A stretch of 64,000 nucleotides of DNA from Pseudomonadales bacterium (GCA_029251375.1 JAQXDL010000018.1:122399-186398), one strand, 5' to 3'; shown: positions 48,209-58,155, counted from the stretch's first letter. Notes: generated by a model from the letters alone, not told the origin. A program made the numbers and translations.

Positions 48209-49636
48209 ATGCAAGAACACCTAAAGTTCTACATTAATGGCGAGTGGGTAGACCCTGCAACTCCAAAGACCCTGGATGTCATTAACCCAACTACAGAAGA
48301 GCCCTTTGCGACAATCAGCATGGGTTCAGCGGCTGACGTCGATAAAGCTGTTGCTGCGGCAACCGCTGCCTTTGAAAGTTTTTCAACAACGTCCGTTGCA
48401 GAACGCGTTGAATTGTTTGGTGCAATTCTTGGCGAGTATGGCAAACGTTACGACGAGATTGCTGCGGCGATCTCGACAGAAATGGGTGCGCCGATTTGGC
48501 TATCGAAAGCAGCACAGGCAGCGACAGGACAGGCGCATTTTGCAACAGCAATGGAAATCTTAAAGAACTACGCTTGGGAAGAGCAGAGAGGTAGTTACTT
48601 TTTGAAGAAAGAGCCTGTTGGCGTATGTGGTCTTATTACACCTTGGAACTGGCCAATCAATCAGATTTCTTGCAAGGTTGCACCCGCTCTAGCGGCAGGT
48701 TGCACCATGGTTTTGAAGCCGAGTGAAGTTGCACCCGTAAACGCGATTATTTTGGCAGAAATCCTTCATGCCGCTGGCGTACCTAAAGGTGTCTTCAATC
48801 TTGTTAACGGTGACGGACCTGCCGTCGGTGAGCCAATGTCATCGCATCCTGACATTCACATGATGTCTTTCACGGGTTCCACACGTGCTGGTATCTTAGT
48901 TGCAAAATCAGCGGCCGATACGGTTAAGCGGGTTTCTCAAGAACTTGGCGGCAAGTCTGCCAATATCGTTCTAGAAGATGCCGATTTGCAAACAGCGGTT
49001 GCTGGCGGTGTGTCTCAAGTATTCACCAACTCAGGCCAGTCATGTAACGCGCCAACAAGAATGCTAGTGCCTGCTGCAAAGCACGCTGAAGCACTTGAAA
49101 TCGCTGCAGCGACAGCGGCGACTGTTAAAGCGGGCGACCCCTTTGCAGACGGTACCGTTATCGGTCCTGTTGTCAGTGAAGTTCAGTTCGATAAGATCCA
49201 AGCGTTGATTCAAGCAGGTATCGATGAAGGCGCTGAATTGGTTGCCGGTGGTACTGGCCGTCCTGACGGTCTCAATGCAGGGTATTTTGTTAAGCCCACC
49301 ATTTTTGGTGGTGTTAATAACGACATGACAATTGCACGGGAAGAAATTTTTGGGCCAGTATTGTCAATCCTGCCTTATGAAACTGAAGAGCAAGCAATCG
49401 AAATCGCCAATGACACACCTTACGGTTTGTCAGGTTATGTTCAGTCGAGTGATGTTGATCATGCTAAAGCGGTTGCTGCCCAGATTCGAACGGGTAATGT
49501 CCACATTAATGGCACAGGTCCAGACTTCAATGCTCCATTTGGTGGCTATAAGCAGTCTGGTAACGGTCGTGAGTGGGGCGAGCTAGGTTTTGAAGAATTC
49601 CTCGAAACTAAAGCAGTATTTATTCCAGCAGCGTAA
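48209..49636 (+). CDS. NAD(P)-dependent aldehyde dehydrogenase
   Basis: Oxidises an aldehyde to the acid. The 475-residue protein has 'TPWNWPINQISCKVAPALAAG', the general base Glu in 'QELGGKSANIVLED' near residue 250, the catalytic Cys in 'FTNSGQSCNAPTRM' near residue 283 and 'EEIFGPVLSILPYE'. It belongs to the ALDH superfamily; the substrate is not identifiable from motifs. GAGAGA precedes the ATG. A strong terminator follows, so it is monocistronic. Confidence 0.93.
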   Translation: MQEHLKFYINGEWVDPATPKTLDVINPTTEEPFATISMGSAADVDKAVAAATAAFESFSTTSVAERVELFGAILGEYGKRYDEIAAAISTEMGAPIWLSKAAQAATGQAHFATAMEILKNYAWEEQRGSYFLKKEPVGVCGLITPWNWPINQISCKVAPALAAGCTMVLKPSEVAPVNAIILAEILHAAGVPKGVFNLVNGDGPAVGEPMSSHPDIHMMSFTGSTRAGILVAKSAADTVKRVSQELGGKSANIVLEDADLQTAVAGGVSQVFTNSGQSCNAPTRMLVPAAKHAEALEIAAATAATVKAGDPFADGTVIGPVVSEVQFDKIQALIQAGIDEGAELVAGGTGRPDGLNAGYFVKPTIFGGVNNDMTIAREEIFGPVLSILPYETEEQAIEIANDTPYGLSGYVQSSDVDHAKAVAAQIRTGNVHINGTGPDFNAPFGGYKQSGNGREWGELGFEEFLETKAVFIPAA

Positions 49637-49687
49637 CTGTTAGGAGTATATTCTTAGGCCAGTTTGGCTAAGATTACAAAGAGTAAT

Positions 49688-49715
49688 AAAACGCCTCGCT
49701 AGTCGAGGCGTTTTT
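49688..49715 (+). terminator. Rho-independent terminator after aldehyde dehydrogenase
   Basis: AAAACGCCTCG (49688-49698), loop CTAGT, CGAGGCGTTTTT (49704-49715): a perfect GC-rich stem with a T run. Confidence 0.93.
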
Positions 49716-49772
49716 GTATCCGGTGTAATGTAATGTTTGTTTTATAAATACTGATCGCTAGCAGGAGATGAA

Positions 49773-50627
49773 ATGGAAAAGCTAACGCAGGGCTTCGGCC
49801 TCATAGAAGGTCCAGTTTGGTTCGACAACAAACTGTTCTTCTCCGATGTGCTCGGTGGCGGCGTTTTTGCACTTGATCAAAATGGCAAGGTTGAAACAGT
49901 GTTCGAGCATCGTCGAGGCATTGGCGGAATGGCGGTGCATGAAGCGGGTGGTTTGATTGTTTCAGGTCGGAATATTTCTTATAAATCATTTTCAGGTGGT
50001 GAAACGCAGCTTGTCCTAGATCGTGATGAAGCGGCTGGCAATGTCGGTTATAACGACTTAACCACGGACGCGTTGGGTAGAATTTATGTCGGCTCTCTGG
50101 GCTCAAGCCCAGTCTTCGCAGATGGACGCGAACCGCAAGCGGGGGATTTGTATCTTATCGATTTGGACGGCAGTGCTCGTAAGGTCGGCGAAGATATTAG
50201 ACTGACAAATGGATTGGCGTTTTCTGCTGACGGGTCGAGACTGTACCATTCCGACACAACACGTCGCGCCGTTAACTACTACGATGTTGAGCAAGATGGC
50301 TCTTTGGGTGAGAAGCAGACCTTTGCGACTTTTGACAAAGGCGCGCCGGATGGTTTGGTCGTCTCCGAGGACGGCAGAGTTTGGGTTGCACTTGCTGCTG
50401 ATGGCGCCGGTGTTGCCGTCCTTAACGCGCAGGGCGTTCAGGTTGATCATCTGTCGATTCCCCAACCTATGTGCACCAGTGTCTGTTTTGGCGGTAATGA
50501 TCTATCCACGCTTTATATTGTGTCCGGCTCCGACGGTATGGACTCAGACACAGCAGGCGCCGTATATGCTCACTCGGTGGATACGCGAGGCTGCAAAGTT
50601 GCCGTCGCAAAAGTTAAGCTGGCCTGA
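49773..50627 (+). CDS. SMP-30/gluconolactonase-family protein
   Basis: Six-bladed beta propeller, 284 residues. The first blade carries 'LIEGPVWFDNKLFFSDVLGG' with the metal-binding Glu, and later blades carry 'VGYNDLTTDALGRIYVG', 'LTNGLAFSADGSRLYHSDT' and 'PDGLVVSEDGRVWVALA', which hold the Asn and Asp metal ligands of the lactonase site. Family members hydrolyse lactones with Ca2+ or another divalent metal. The substrate here is unknown. It lies between two terminated or convergent units, so it is probably a single-gene unit. Confidence 0.88.
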   Translation: MEKLTQGFGLIEGPVWFDNKLFFSDVLGGGVFALDQNGKVETVFEHRRGIGGMAVHEAGGLIVSGRNISYKSFSGGETQLVLDRDEAAGNVGYNDLTTDALGRIYVGSLGSSPVFADGREPQAGDLYLIDLDGSARKVGEDIRLTNGLAFSADGSRLYHSDTTRRAVNYYDVEQDGSLGEKQTFATFDKGAPDGLVVSEDGRVWVALAADGAGVAVLNAQGVQVDHLSIPQPMCTSVCFGGNDLSTLYIVSGSDGMDSDTAGAVYAHSVDTRGCKVAVAKVKLA

Positions 50628-50724
50628 TTGACGCAATGCTCTCTAGCAGGTCGTAGCCTGCTAGTTGTCGTGTTCATCTTTGACGAGTTAATTGTTGACC
50701 GGCAACCAGTTAAGAATCTATCAA

Positions 50725-53700
50725 CTACCAGGTATCAACAAAGTTACGTTTCTTGCCGTCTCTTGCTGCCGGTTTGGGTGCTGCCTTTAGCGCGGCAAGA
50801 ATCCAATGACGGGAGTCAGCAGGGTCGATTACATCGTCTATTTCAAAGGCTGTTGCGAAATTGACGGCTTTGCCCCTTTGATACATGCCTTCGACACGCC
50901 CCTCATAAGCCTTTTGCCGCTCCTCGGGGTCACTGATCGCTTCGAGTTCTTTCCTAAAGCCAAGTTTGACTGCACCCTCAAGACCCATGCCGCCGAATTC
51001 CCCGGTTGGCCATGTGACAGTAAACAAGCAGGCTTTAAAACCGCCTCCCGCCATTGCCTGTGCGCCAAGTCCATAACCCTTTCTTAAAACGATGGTTAGG
51101 AAAGGCACGGAAACATTCGCGCCGGTGACAAACATACGTGCCGCGTGGCGAACTAAAGCGGTTTTCTCAATCTCGGGGCCGACCATGATGCCGGGTGTAT
51201 CACAGAGGCTTAAAATAGGAATGTCGAAAGCATCGCAGAGCTGAATAAAGCGTGCAGCTTTGTCAGCGCCGTTGCTGTCGATCGCACCTGATAAAAATGC
51301 AGGGTTGTTTGCAACAATACCCACCGGGCGTCCTTCAATGCGCGCGAAGGCTGTAATCATGCCTAGACCAAAGTCTTTTCTTAGCTCGAGTACTGAATCG
51401 TCATCAGCCAAGGTTTCAATCACGCGTCGGATGTCGTAAATTCTCAAGCGATTTTCAGGCACGATATCGCGTAGATTACGTTGGTCCTGAGACTGCCAGT
51501 TCTCGGTTCGACCTTGAAAGTAGGACAGGTATTTCTTTGCGGCACTGACGGCTTCTGCTTCATCTTCTACCGCGATATCAACCACGCCATTGGGCACCTG
51601 GTCAGACATGGGGCCAACTTCATCCGGTGTGAATATGCCTAGTCCGCCGCCTTCGATCATGGCGGGTCCACCCATACCTATGTTGGCGTCTTTGGTTGCG
51701 ATCACAACATCGCTGGCGCCGAGTAATGCAGCGTTACCCGCAAAGCAACGTCCGGTTGTGATACCTATTCTTGGCACTAGGCCTGACAGGCGGCCCCATA
51801 ACTCAAACGCAAGGCAGTCGAGTCCGGCTATTCCCGCTCCATCAGTATCGCCGGGACGGCCGCCGCCACCTTCAGCGAAAAGTATGACGGGTGTTTTTAA
51901 GGTTTCCGCTAGTTCAAACATGCGGTCTTTCTTGCGGTGATTCTGTAACCCCTGCGTGCCCGCCAAAACCATGTAGTCGTATGACATGACGATGCATTGG
52001 GTTTCCTGATCAGGGAACATGGCTTTGTTGACGCTACCAATGCCGGTCACCATGCCGTCAGCCGCGGTGTTCTGCATCAAGTCATCAACGCTGCGTCGGC
52101 GACGTTGAGCAGCGATGGCAAGACCGCCGTATTCAACAAACGAATCGGCATCGACAAGGTCTTCTAAATTTTCTCTTGCGGTTCGATGCTTGGTTTTACG
52201 ACGTTTAGCAACGGCTTCAGGTCTTGATGCATCTTGTCCTAATGCGTGCCGATCCAAAGCTTCCTGCAAATCAGGACGAATATGATTGAGGTCTACGGCT
52301 ATCTCTTTTGTTTCAGTCGTTGATTGGTCATCTGACGGGTCAATGATAAACATGCAAAAATCTTCAACGATGGTGTCACCGGCGGAGATGCTGATGACCT
52401 TGACCGTGCCATTTAAGGGCGCTTGAATGACGTGTTCCATCTTCATTGCTTCCATTATCGCCAACTGCTGCCCCTGAATAACAGCCGTGTCGTTAGCGAT
52501 CGAAACTTCAATGATGGTGCCCTGTAGTGGCGATCGAATGGTTTGCGTGCCGTCAGTTGGTTCTGTGCGATCAACATTATGAGAAGTCTGGCTTGTGACT
52601 GTTTGTGGCGCAGAAGATTTGCCATGAGAGAGAACCGCGAGCGGGTCATTGCTGTTCATCTTGCTACCGGCCAAACCAGACTGGGTCGTTGGTTCATCCG
52701 TTGGTTCATCCGTTGAATCGATGGTCTCAGATGCATTGTGTTCGAAATAGAACGCGGGATGGCTAGCGGACTGGCCCAATACTTCAAGGTTGTCGTCGAT
52801 GAATCTTGTATAAACCGCGTTGTTCCTAAAGTCTGTGTTGTTTAAGACAGCCTGTAGGAAGCTAATGTTTGTTTCAAAGCCTTCCAATCTAAACTCCGAA
52901 AGCGCGCGGTAAGTTTTCCTTATCGCTTCTGAGAAATCCTTGGGGCTATGAACGATGAGTTTGCCGAGCATAGAGTCAAATCGGGTTGAGGTTTTGTAAC
53001 CTGCGTAACCAAAGTGATCGGTTCGAATACCGGGGCCCGATGGTGGCTCTATGACACTAATTGTGCCGCCGGAAGGTTTGAATCGGCCCTTATTACCCAA
53101 GACTTCCATATTAATACGGCACTGGATAGCAAATCCGTTAGGTTCGTCACGAGAAAGTGCTAATGACGCCAGTGGCTGCCCCATTGCGAGCAGCAATTGA
53201 GACTGAACGAGGTCGCAGCCGGTGACTTCTTCGGTCACGGTGTGTTCAACCTGTAGTCGAGGGTTGGCTTCGATAAAGTAGAAGTTTTGATGATCATCTG
53301 CGTCGACAAGAAATTCGAACGTGCCAAGACTTCGGTATTGAGCTGAACTGGCCATGCGTAGGGCGGCGTCAATGAGAGGCTGCTTTTCCGCAAGCGTTAA
53401 ACTTGGGCTTGGTGCTATTTCAATAACCTTCTGATGATTCCGTTGAATTGAGCATTCACGATCCCAAAGGTGGGTAACGTTTTCGCCGTCACCAATAATT
53501 TGTATTTCGATGTGCCGAGCGCGGGGGATGAGTTGTTCGATATAAACGGCATCGTCGCCAAAAGCTGCCTTCGCTTCACTTTTGCAGCGGTCAAAAACCT
53601 TATCGACATCATCGACCGTGGCGACCATGCGCATGCCGCGACCGCCACCGCCGGAGATTGCTTTGATGATAGCGGTTTGTCCCTTGGCCAACTGTTGCAC

Positions 53701-54162
53701 AAACGCTTTTATGTCAGTGAGACCCGTATCACCGTTCGTACCAGGTACCAGTGGCACGTCGCTACTTGCGGCAAGTTTTCTTGCTTGGGATTTATCGCCA
53801 AACAGACTCAGCTGTTCAGGAGTTGGACCAACAAAGATAATGCCGGCGGCCTCGCAGGCGGCAGCAAACGCATTATTTTCGCTTAGGAAGCCATAGCCAG
53901 GATGCACGCCGTCGCAGTGGTGCTGGATCGCCAGCTCCACAATGTTATCGATATCTAAATAGCCGGCTGCCCCCGTGCCCTTCAAACACGCAGAAGTATC
54001 TGTTTTTTTGGTATGCAGAGAGGCTGAGTCATCTTGCGTATAGATGCTGACAGTTTCAATGCCAAGCTCCGTTGCGGCTCTGGATATACGTATCGCGATT
54101 TCACCGCGGTTGGCAATAAGCAGTTTTTTCATTGGCTGGGTTCTATCATGGATTTTGCCCAT
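50725..54162 (-). CDS. Single-chain biotin-dependent acyl-CoA carboxylase
   Basis: One 1145-residue polypeptide carries all three carboxylase activities. Biotin carboxylase comes first (about residues 10-460; 'LLIANRGEIAIR', 'GYGFLSEN', 'GGGGRGMRMV', 'EANPRLQVEHTVTEEV'). The biotin carrier domain is near residues 560-640, with the Lys in 'IMEAMKMEHVI'. The carboxyltransferase follows (about 660-1130; 'AEGGGGRPGDTDG', 'CDTPGIMVGPE'). Such fusions resemble the long-chain acyl-CoA carboxylases described in some bacteria. ATG 54162 has AGGA upstream; ATG 54132 would also give the normal N terminus. A short repeated linker 'TDEPTDEPT' lies before the carrier domain. Confidence 0.92.
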   Translation of the reverse strand: MGKIHDRTQPMKKLLIANRGEIAIRISRAATELGIETVSIYTQDDSASLHTKKTDTSACLKGTGAAGYLDIDNIVELAIQHHCDGVHPGYGFLSENNAFAAACEAAGIIFVGPTPEQLSLFGDKSQARKLAASSDVPLVPGTNGDTGLTDIKAFVQQLAKGQTAIIKAISGGGGRGMRMVATVDDVDKVFDRCKSEAKAAFGDDAVYIEQLIPRARHIEIQIIGDGENVTHLWDRECSIQRNHQKVIEIAPSPSLTLAEKQPLIDAALRMASSAQYRSLGTFEFLVDADDHQNFYFIEANPRLQVEHTVTEEVTGCDLVQSQLLLAMGQPLASLALSRDEPNGFAIQCRINMEVLGNKGRFKPSGGTISVIEPPSGPGIRTDHFGYAGYKTSTRFDSMLGKLIVHSPKDFSEAIRKTYRALSEFRLEGFETNISFLQAVLNNTDFRNNAVYTRFIDDNLEVLGQSASHPAFYFEHNASETIDSTDEPTDEPTTQSGLAGSKMNSNDPLAVLSHGKSSAPQTVTSQTSHNVDRTEPTDGTQTIRSPLQGTIIEVSIANDTAVIQGQQLAIMEAMKMEHVIQAPLNGTVKVISISAGDTIVEDFCMFIIDPSDDQSTTETKEIAVDLNHIRPDLQEALDRHALGQDASRPEAVAKRRKTKHRTARENLEDLVDADSFVEYGGLAIAAQRRRRSVDDLMQNTAADGMVTGIGSVNKAMFPDQETQCIVMSYDYMVLAGTQGLQNHRKKDRMFELAETLKTPVILFAEGGGGRPGDTDGAGIAGLDCLAFELWGRLSGLVPRIGITTGRCFAGNAALLGASDVVIATKDANIGMGGPAMIEGGGLGIFTPDEVGPMSDQVPNGVVDIAVEDEAEAVSAAKKYLSYFQGRTENWQSQDQRNLRDIVPENRLRIYDIRRVIETLADDDSVLELRKDFGLGMITAFARIEGRPVGIVANNPAFLSGAIDSNGADKAARFIQLCDAFDIPILSLCDTPGIMVGPEIEKTALVRHAARMFVTGANVSVPFLTIVLRKGYGLGAQAMAGGGFKACLFTVTWPTGEFGGMGLEGAVKLGFRKELEAISDPEERQKAYEGRVEGMYQRGKAVNFATAFEIDDVIDPADSRHWILAALKAAPKPAARDGKKRNFVDTW
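52691..52714 (-). repeat. Two perfect 12-bp tandem units in the carboxylase linker
   Basis: GGTTCATCCGTT occurs twice in a row (52691-52702, 52703-52714) with a diverged copy before it. On the coding strand it gives the repeated residues TDEP in the linker between the biotin carboxylase and biotin carrier domains. The 12-bp unit length is the same as in the other arrays of this window. Confidence 0.75.
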
Positions 54163-54367
54163 TATTCCTATGAACGAAATCAAACTGCAAGCCTTCGGTC
54201 GTCTTGTTTTGTCTGTCTAGCAAAAATAACTGGCCGAGCTCTAGATTCGGTTAAATGCTGCGCTTACAGATCTTGGTCGATAGTATGTACATAGTCGCTA
54301 GATCACACCTATTTAGAGCAGAAGAAAGGCAGTATCATGCGGTTTTTGATGTTCACAGGTCCGTAAA

Positions 54368-55210
54368 ATGTCGATTGCTTATCTAAATGGGGAATGGGGC
54401 GCTATTACTGATGCCAAGGTGTCCGTGCTCGATCGTGGCTTCTTGTTCGGAGATGGTATTTACGAGGTGATTCCGGTTTATGCCGGTAAATTATTTACAC
54501 TTGCGCGGCATTTAACTCGCCTGGCTAATAGTCTGACAGAAGTTGACATGGAAAACCCGATGTCTGATGAGCAATGGACGTCGTTGTTAAAGGAAGCGGT
54601 TGAAAGAAGTGGCGAAAATAATGCTGCACTATACGTTCAGGTGACGCGAGGCGCGGATAGCCTTCGTAACCATATATACCCGGATACGTTAGTGCCAACC
54701 GTGTTCGTCATGGTTAACGCAGCGCCGATCCTAGAGAGAGCGAGTGTGACTCCCTACAGCTTGATCACCTTAGATGATTTTCGTTGGTCAATGGGACAGA
54801 TTAAAACCGTTAGTTTGATCGCTGCGTCGATGCTGAAAAATAAAGCGATTGCCGCGGGCGCTAACGACGCCGTTTTAATTCGCGATGGCAAGGTTACCGA
54901 ATGCACCGCCTCAAACATATTTGCTGTCGTTGAAGGCGTTTTGGTTACGCCACCTAAAAGCTCTCATCTGCTGCACGGTATCACCCGCGACCTGATTGTT
55001 GAATTGGCGCTTGAGCACAAGCTGTCATTCGAAGAGAGAGAGATAAGTGTTGAAGAGCTCGACGGTGCCAGTGAAGTATTTATTACCAGTTCGACCCACG
55101 AGGCTTGGCCGGTAAGCCATCTGAATAATAGCCCCATAGGTAACGGCGACCCGGGTGTCATCTGGCATCACATTGACAAATTATTTCAAGATTTTAAGAA
55201 GCAGGTTTGA
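54368..55210 (+). CDS. Class IV aminotransferase, D-amino acid aminotransferase-like
   Basis: PLP enzyme of 280 residues, closest to D-alanine aminotransferase by pattern: 'VSVLDRGFLFGDGIYEVIPVY' at the N terminus, the PLP Lys in 'KTVSLIAASMLKNKAIAAGAN' region, 'RDGKVTECTASNIFAVV' and 'HGITRDLIVELA'. It could instead be a branched-chain aminotransferase paralogue, but its length and the N-terminal motif favour the D-amino acid type. It diverges from the carboxylase gene and overlaps the next gene tail to tail by 17 nt. Confidence 0.88.
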   Translation: MSIAYLNGEWGAITDAKVSVLDRGFLFGDGIYEVIPVYAGKLFTLARHLTRLANSLTEVDMENPMSDEQWTSLLKEAVERSGENNAALYVQVTRGADSLRNHIYPDTLVPTVFVMVNAAPILERASVTPYSLITLDDFRWSMGQIKTVSLIAASMLKNKAIAAGANDAVLIRDGKVTECTASNIFAVVEGVLVTPPKSSHLLHGITRDLIVELALEHKLSFEEREISVEELDGASEVFITSSTHEAWPVSHLNNSPIGNGDPGVIWHHIDKLFQDFKKQV

Positions 55211-56111
55211 CGGGTTCTGATTCAATTTGAGTCATAAATGCATTCATGGCGCGGAGCATTTCAGCGCTCGAGGATTCAAGCAACGCAGCGTGATCACCAT
55301 TGGCCAGTACCACCCACCATTTTTTTGCAGTTGGAATTTTTGTGAATAAATTGAGCTGCAAAGGCGTTGCTGCAAGCGGGTCGTGTTCAGCTTGCATCAG
55401 TAGGGTTGGGACGGTGACTTTTGATGCATCCATTTCTGCCCATTCGTGCAAATTTTTGAAGTCGACCCTGATAGGATCGGCGACCAATGCTTGATCGACA
55501 TAGGCTTGAATCGCTTTATTGCTAATCGTGTCGGCGACAATAAAGTCGCTGGCGGCATGTTCTGCGGTATTGAGCTGCCGTGAAGGATCAGATGGGTATT
55601 CGACGTTTTTATCTTTAACGTGTCGGTCTGGATCGAAGGGATAACCAAACAGCATGATCGAAGCAAGCAGTTCGGGTCGCCGTTGAGCAACAAGTTGGGC
55701 CACCATCGAGCCATACGACCATCCGTAAAGGTGAATGTTGTCGCTCTCTTTGTTTTTGATCCACTCGATTGCTGCAATTGCATCTCGAACGGCACGGTCA
55801 GGTGTTAGCCATCCGGAGCTATCCCGCGGGGTATCACCATAACCTCGACCATCAAGGGCATAAACCGTAAAACCTAAGTCAGTTAAGCGGTCCATAAACG
55901 AGAGGTTCTCGCCCGCCACCTGGAGATCAAAATCCGGTAGCGCACTATAAGTTCGGCCGTGCAGGAGCAGAACCACTGCGCGCGTTTTGCTTGGTGATTT
56001 TTGCCACAGGGCCATGGGGTGACCATCAACCTCAATGGTGTGTTTGACGGGCTCAGCTGCAAAGGCGAATAGTGACTGGTAAAGAATCAGGCTAACAAGT
56101 AGACGTAACAT
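55194..56111 (-). CDS. Exported alpha/beta hydrolase
   Basis: The 305-residue protein has a signal peptide (cleavage near 'FAFAAEP'), 'VVLLLHGRTYSALPDF' (oxyanion loop), the nucleophile elbow 'LYGWSYGSMVAQLVA' with Ser, 'LLMQAEHDPLAATP' and a catalytic His in 'LANGDHAALLES'. It is a serine hydrolase of unknown substrate acting outside the cytoplasm. Its 3' end overlaps that of the aminotransferase gene, and no terminator is visible between them. Confidence 0.85.
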   Translation of the reverse strand: MLRLLVSLILYQSLFAFAAEPVKHTIEVDGHPMALWQKSPSKTRAVVLLLHGRTYSALPDFDLQVAGENLSFMDRLTDLGFTVYALDGRGYGDTPRDSSGWLTPDRAVRDAIAAIEWIKNKESDNIHLYGWSYGSMVAQLVAQRRPELLASIMLFGYPFDPDRHVKDKNVEYPSDPSRQLNTAEHAASDFIVADTISNKAIQAYVDQALVADPIRVDFKNLHEWAEMDASKVTVPTLLMQAEHDPLAATPLQLNLFTKIPTAKKWWVVLANGDHAALLESSSAEMLRAMNAFMTQIESEPVKPAS

Positions 56112-56208
56112 TTAGATTACCTAAGAAAATCTTCGATACATTAGCACGGGTATAGCTGACAGATCATTAGGTCGATTTAAGCGCAACAGCTGCCGCAGGT
56201 TTACTTTT

Positions 56209-56227
56209 GAGAACGATTATCATTTAG
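56209..56227 (+). promoter_or_regulatory. Putative Fur box upstream of the rubrerythrin operon
   Basis: GAGAACGATTATCATTTAG resembles the 19-bp Fur consensus, with the central GATTATCATT best conserved. It lies 119 nt before the rubrerythrin start. Iron or peroxide control would suit the downstream genes, but related sites (PerR-like) are not excluded. Confidence 0.5.
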
Positions 56228-56346
56228 ATCATGACAGGCTTACTCATTGAAAAATTAGATGGTCGTAAGTGAAAACTTTGATTGGACTCGACGGTGCGAT
56301 TTCAATTACCTTGTCGGAGCGTTTTAAAACCTAGGAGAAATAAAAA

Positions 56347-56766
56347 ATGTCCTTAAAAGGATCTAAGACAGAACAAAATTTGAAAGATGCATTTGCCGGT
56401 GAGTCTCAAGCTAACCGACGTTACCTTTATTTTGCAGCAAAAGCCGATGTGGAAGGTTACAACGACGTTGCGACCGTCTTCCGTTCAACCGCAGAAGGCG
56501 AAACAGGGCACGCACACGGACACCTAGAGTATCTAGAAGAAGTGGGTGATCCAGCAACAGGTTTACCGATTGGTCCAACCAGCGACAATCTAAAGGCGTC
56601 TGTTGCGGGCGAGACTCACGAGTATACAGATATGTATCCCGGTATGGCTGCGTCAGCTCGCGATGAAGGCTTTGATGAAATAGCGGACTGGTTCGAGACA
56701 CTTGCAAAGGCAGAAAGAAGTCACGCAAATCGTTTCCAGAAAGCGTTGGATAGCCTCGACGCTTAA
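56347..56766 (+). CDS. Rubrerythrin-family ferritin-like protein without rubredoxin domain
   Basis: Di-iron four-helix bundle protein of 139 residues predicted to reduce hydrogen peroxide. Iron ligands are seen in 'AFAGESQANRRYLYFA' (Glu near residue 18), 'TAEGETGHAHGH' (Glu-x2-His), 'AGETHEYTDMYPGMA' and 'KAERSHANRFQKA'. The C-terminal rubredoxin domain of classic rubrerythrin is absent, so electrons must come from a separate partner, possibly the Fe-S protein encoded next. AGGAG precedes the ATG. Confidence 0.92.
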   Translation: MSLKGSKTEQNLKDAFAGESQANRRYLYFAAKADVEGYNDVATVFRSTAEGETGHAHGHLEYLEEVGDPATGLPIGPTSDNLKASVAGETHEYTDMYPGMAASARDEGFDEIADWFETLAKAERSHANRFQKALDSLDA

Positions 56767-56809
56767 GTTCGTAAAATAAAGCAGTAGAAAAATCGGTAAA
56801 GGATCACGC

Positions 56810-58147
56810 ATGGCAGGCAAACGAGAAGGCAGTCTGGAAGCACCGACTCGCCACCCAATAGAGTGGAGGACGGAGGACTTCTGGGATGAAGGTTCGCTCT
56901 TCTCTGAGTTGGAGCGGGTTTATGACATTTGTCATGGATGCCGGCGATGTGTCAGCTTATGTGATTCTTTTCCGACACTGTTCGATTTGGTTGATGAGTC
57001 AGAAACCATGGAAGTAGATGGTGTCGCCAAATCGGACTTTTACGACGTGGTAGATCAATGTTATCTCTGTGACCTTTGTTATATGACGAAGTGCCCATAC
57101 GTGCCACCCCACGAATGGAATGTGGACTTTCCTCATCTGATGTTAAGGGCCAAAGCACAGCGTTACAAAAATGACGGTGCAAGTGTTCGAGACGAGGTGC
57201 TGACCAGCACCGACACGGTTGGTAAGCTCGCGACGATTCCCCTTGTAGATGTGACCGTTAATGCTCTGAATAATAATGGCCTGTTCCGAAATGCGTTAGA
57301 AAAAACATTGGATGTGCACCATCAGGCACCGGTACCTAATTATCACTCGAAGACATTGCGAAAACAGTTCCCTAAACAAAAGTCGGCAACCGCTATCGAG
57401 CCTACATCGATCGGGCGTACGACGGGCAAAGTTGCTTTCTATGCGACCTGTTACGGCAATTATAATAATCCTCACTTGGGTGAAGATTTCATTAAAGTAT
57501 TCGAACACAACCAAATTCTCATAGACCTTGTTGAGAAAGAAGCATGTTGTGGAATGCCGAAACTTGAGCTTGGCGATTTAGATAGTGTCGAAAAGCTGAA
57601 AGAGAAAAATATTCCCGTGCTCGCGAAAATGGTTGATGAGGGTTACGACTTGATTGCACCGATACCTTCGTGCGTGTTGATGTACAAGCAAGAATTACCC
57701 CTAATGTTTCCTGACGATGAAGACGTCTTGAAGGTGCAGGCAGCCTTCTTTGATCCCTTTGAATATTTGTTTTTGCGCCACAAACAAGGCGCTATGAACA
57801 TCGACTTTAAAAACAACTTAGGTGATGTCAGTTACCAAGTTGCTTGCCATTTGCGGGTGCAGAATATTGGTTACAAGACCCGCGACGTCCTCAACCTTAT
57901 TCCCGACACACAAGTTCACACAATTGAGAGGTGCTCTGGGCACGACGGTACTTATGCCGTAAAAAAAGAGACAAGAGATAAATCTCTAAAAATTGCCCGG
58001 CCGGTGGTGAAGCAAGTTGATAAAGTTGAGCCCGATTACTTTTCCAGCGATTGCCCCATGGCGGGTGTGCAGATAGCAAATCTCACCGAAAAGGTTGACG
58101 AAGCGCAGCATCCCATTTCATTACTACGACTAGCTTACGGAATCTAA
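56810..58147 (+). CDS. GlpC/HdrD-like Fe-S oxidoreductase
   Basis: The 445-residue protein has two N-terminal 4Fe-4S motifs, 'CHGCRRCVSLCDSFP' near residue 42 and 'CYLCDLCYMTKCPYVP' near residue 84, and two C-terminal CCG-type domains ('ATCYGNYN' with 'EACCGMPKLELG', then 'ACHLRVQNIGYKTRD' with 'ERCSGHDG'). This is the heterodisulfide reductase/GlpC pattern for electron transfer. It starts 43 nt after the rubrerythrin gene and ends 8 nt before the DUF3501 gene, so the three form an operon. A role as reductant of the rubrerythrin is inference. Confidence 0.88.
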   Translation: MAGKREGSLEAPTRHPIEWRTEDFWDEGSLFSELERVYDICHGCRRCVSLCDSFPTLFDLVDESETMEVDGVAKSDFYDVVDQCYLCDLCYMTKCPYVPPHEWNVDFPHLMLRAKAQRYKNDGASVRDEVLTSTDTVGKLATIPLVDVTVNALNNNGLFRNALEKTLDVHHQAPVPNYHSKTLRKQFPKQKSATAIEPTSIGRTTGKVAFYATCYGNYNNPHLGEDFIKVFEHNQILIDLVEKEACCGMPKLELGDLDSVEKLKEKNIPVLAKMVDEGYDLIAPIPSCVLMYKQELPLMFPDDEDVLKVQAAFFDPFEYLFLRHKQGAMNIDFKNNLGDVSYQVACHLRVQNIGYKTRDVLNLIPDTQVHTIERCSGHDGTYAVKKETRDKSLKIARPVVKQVDKVEPDYFSSDCPMAGVQIANLTEKVDEAQHPISLLRLAYGI

Positions 58148-58155
58148 CCAGCGTT

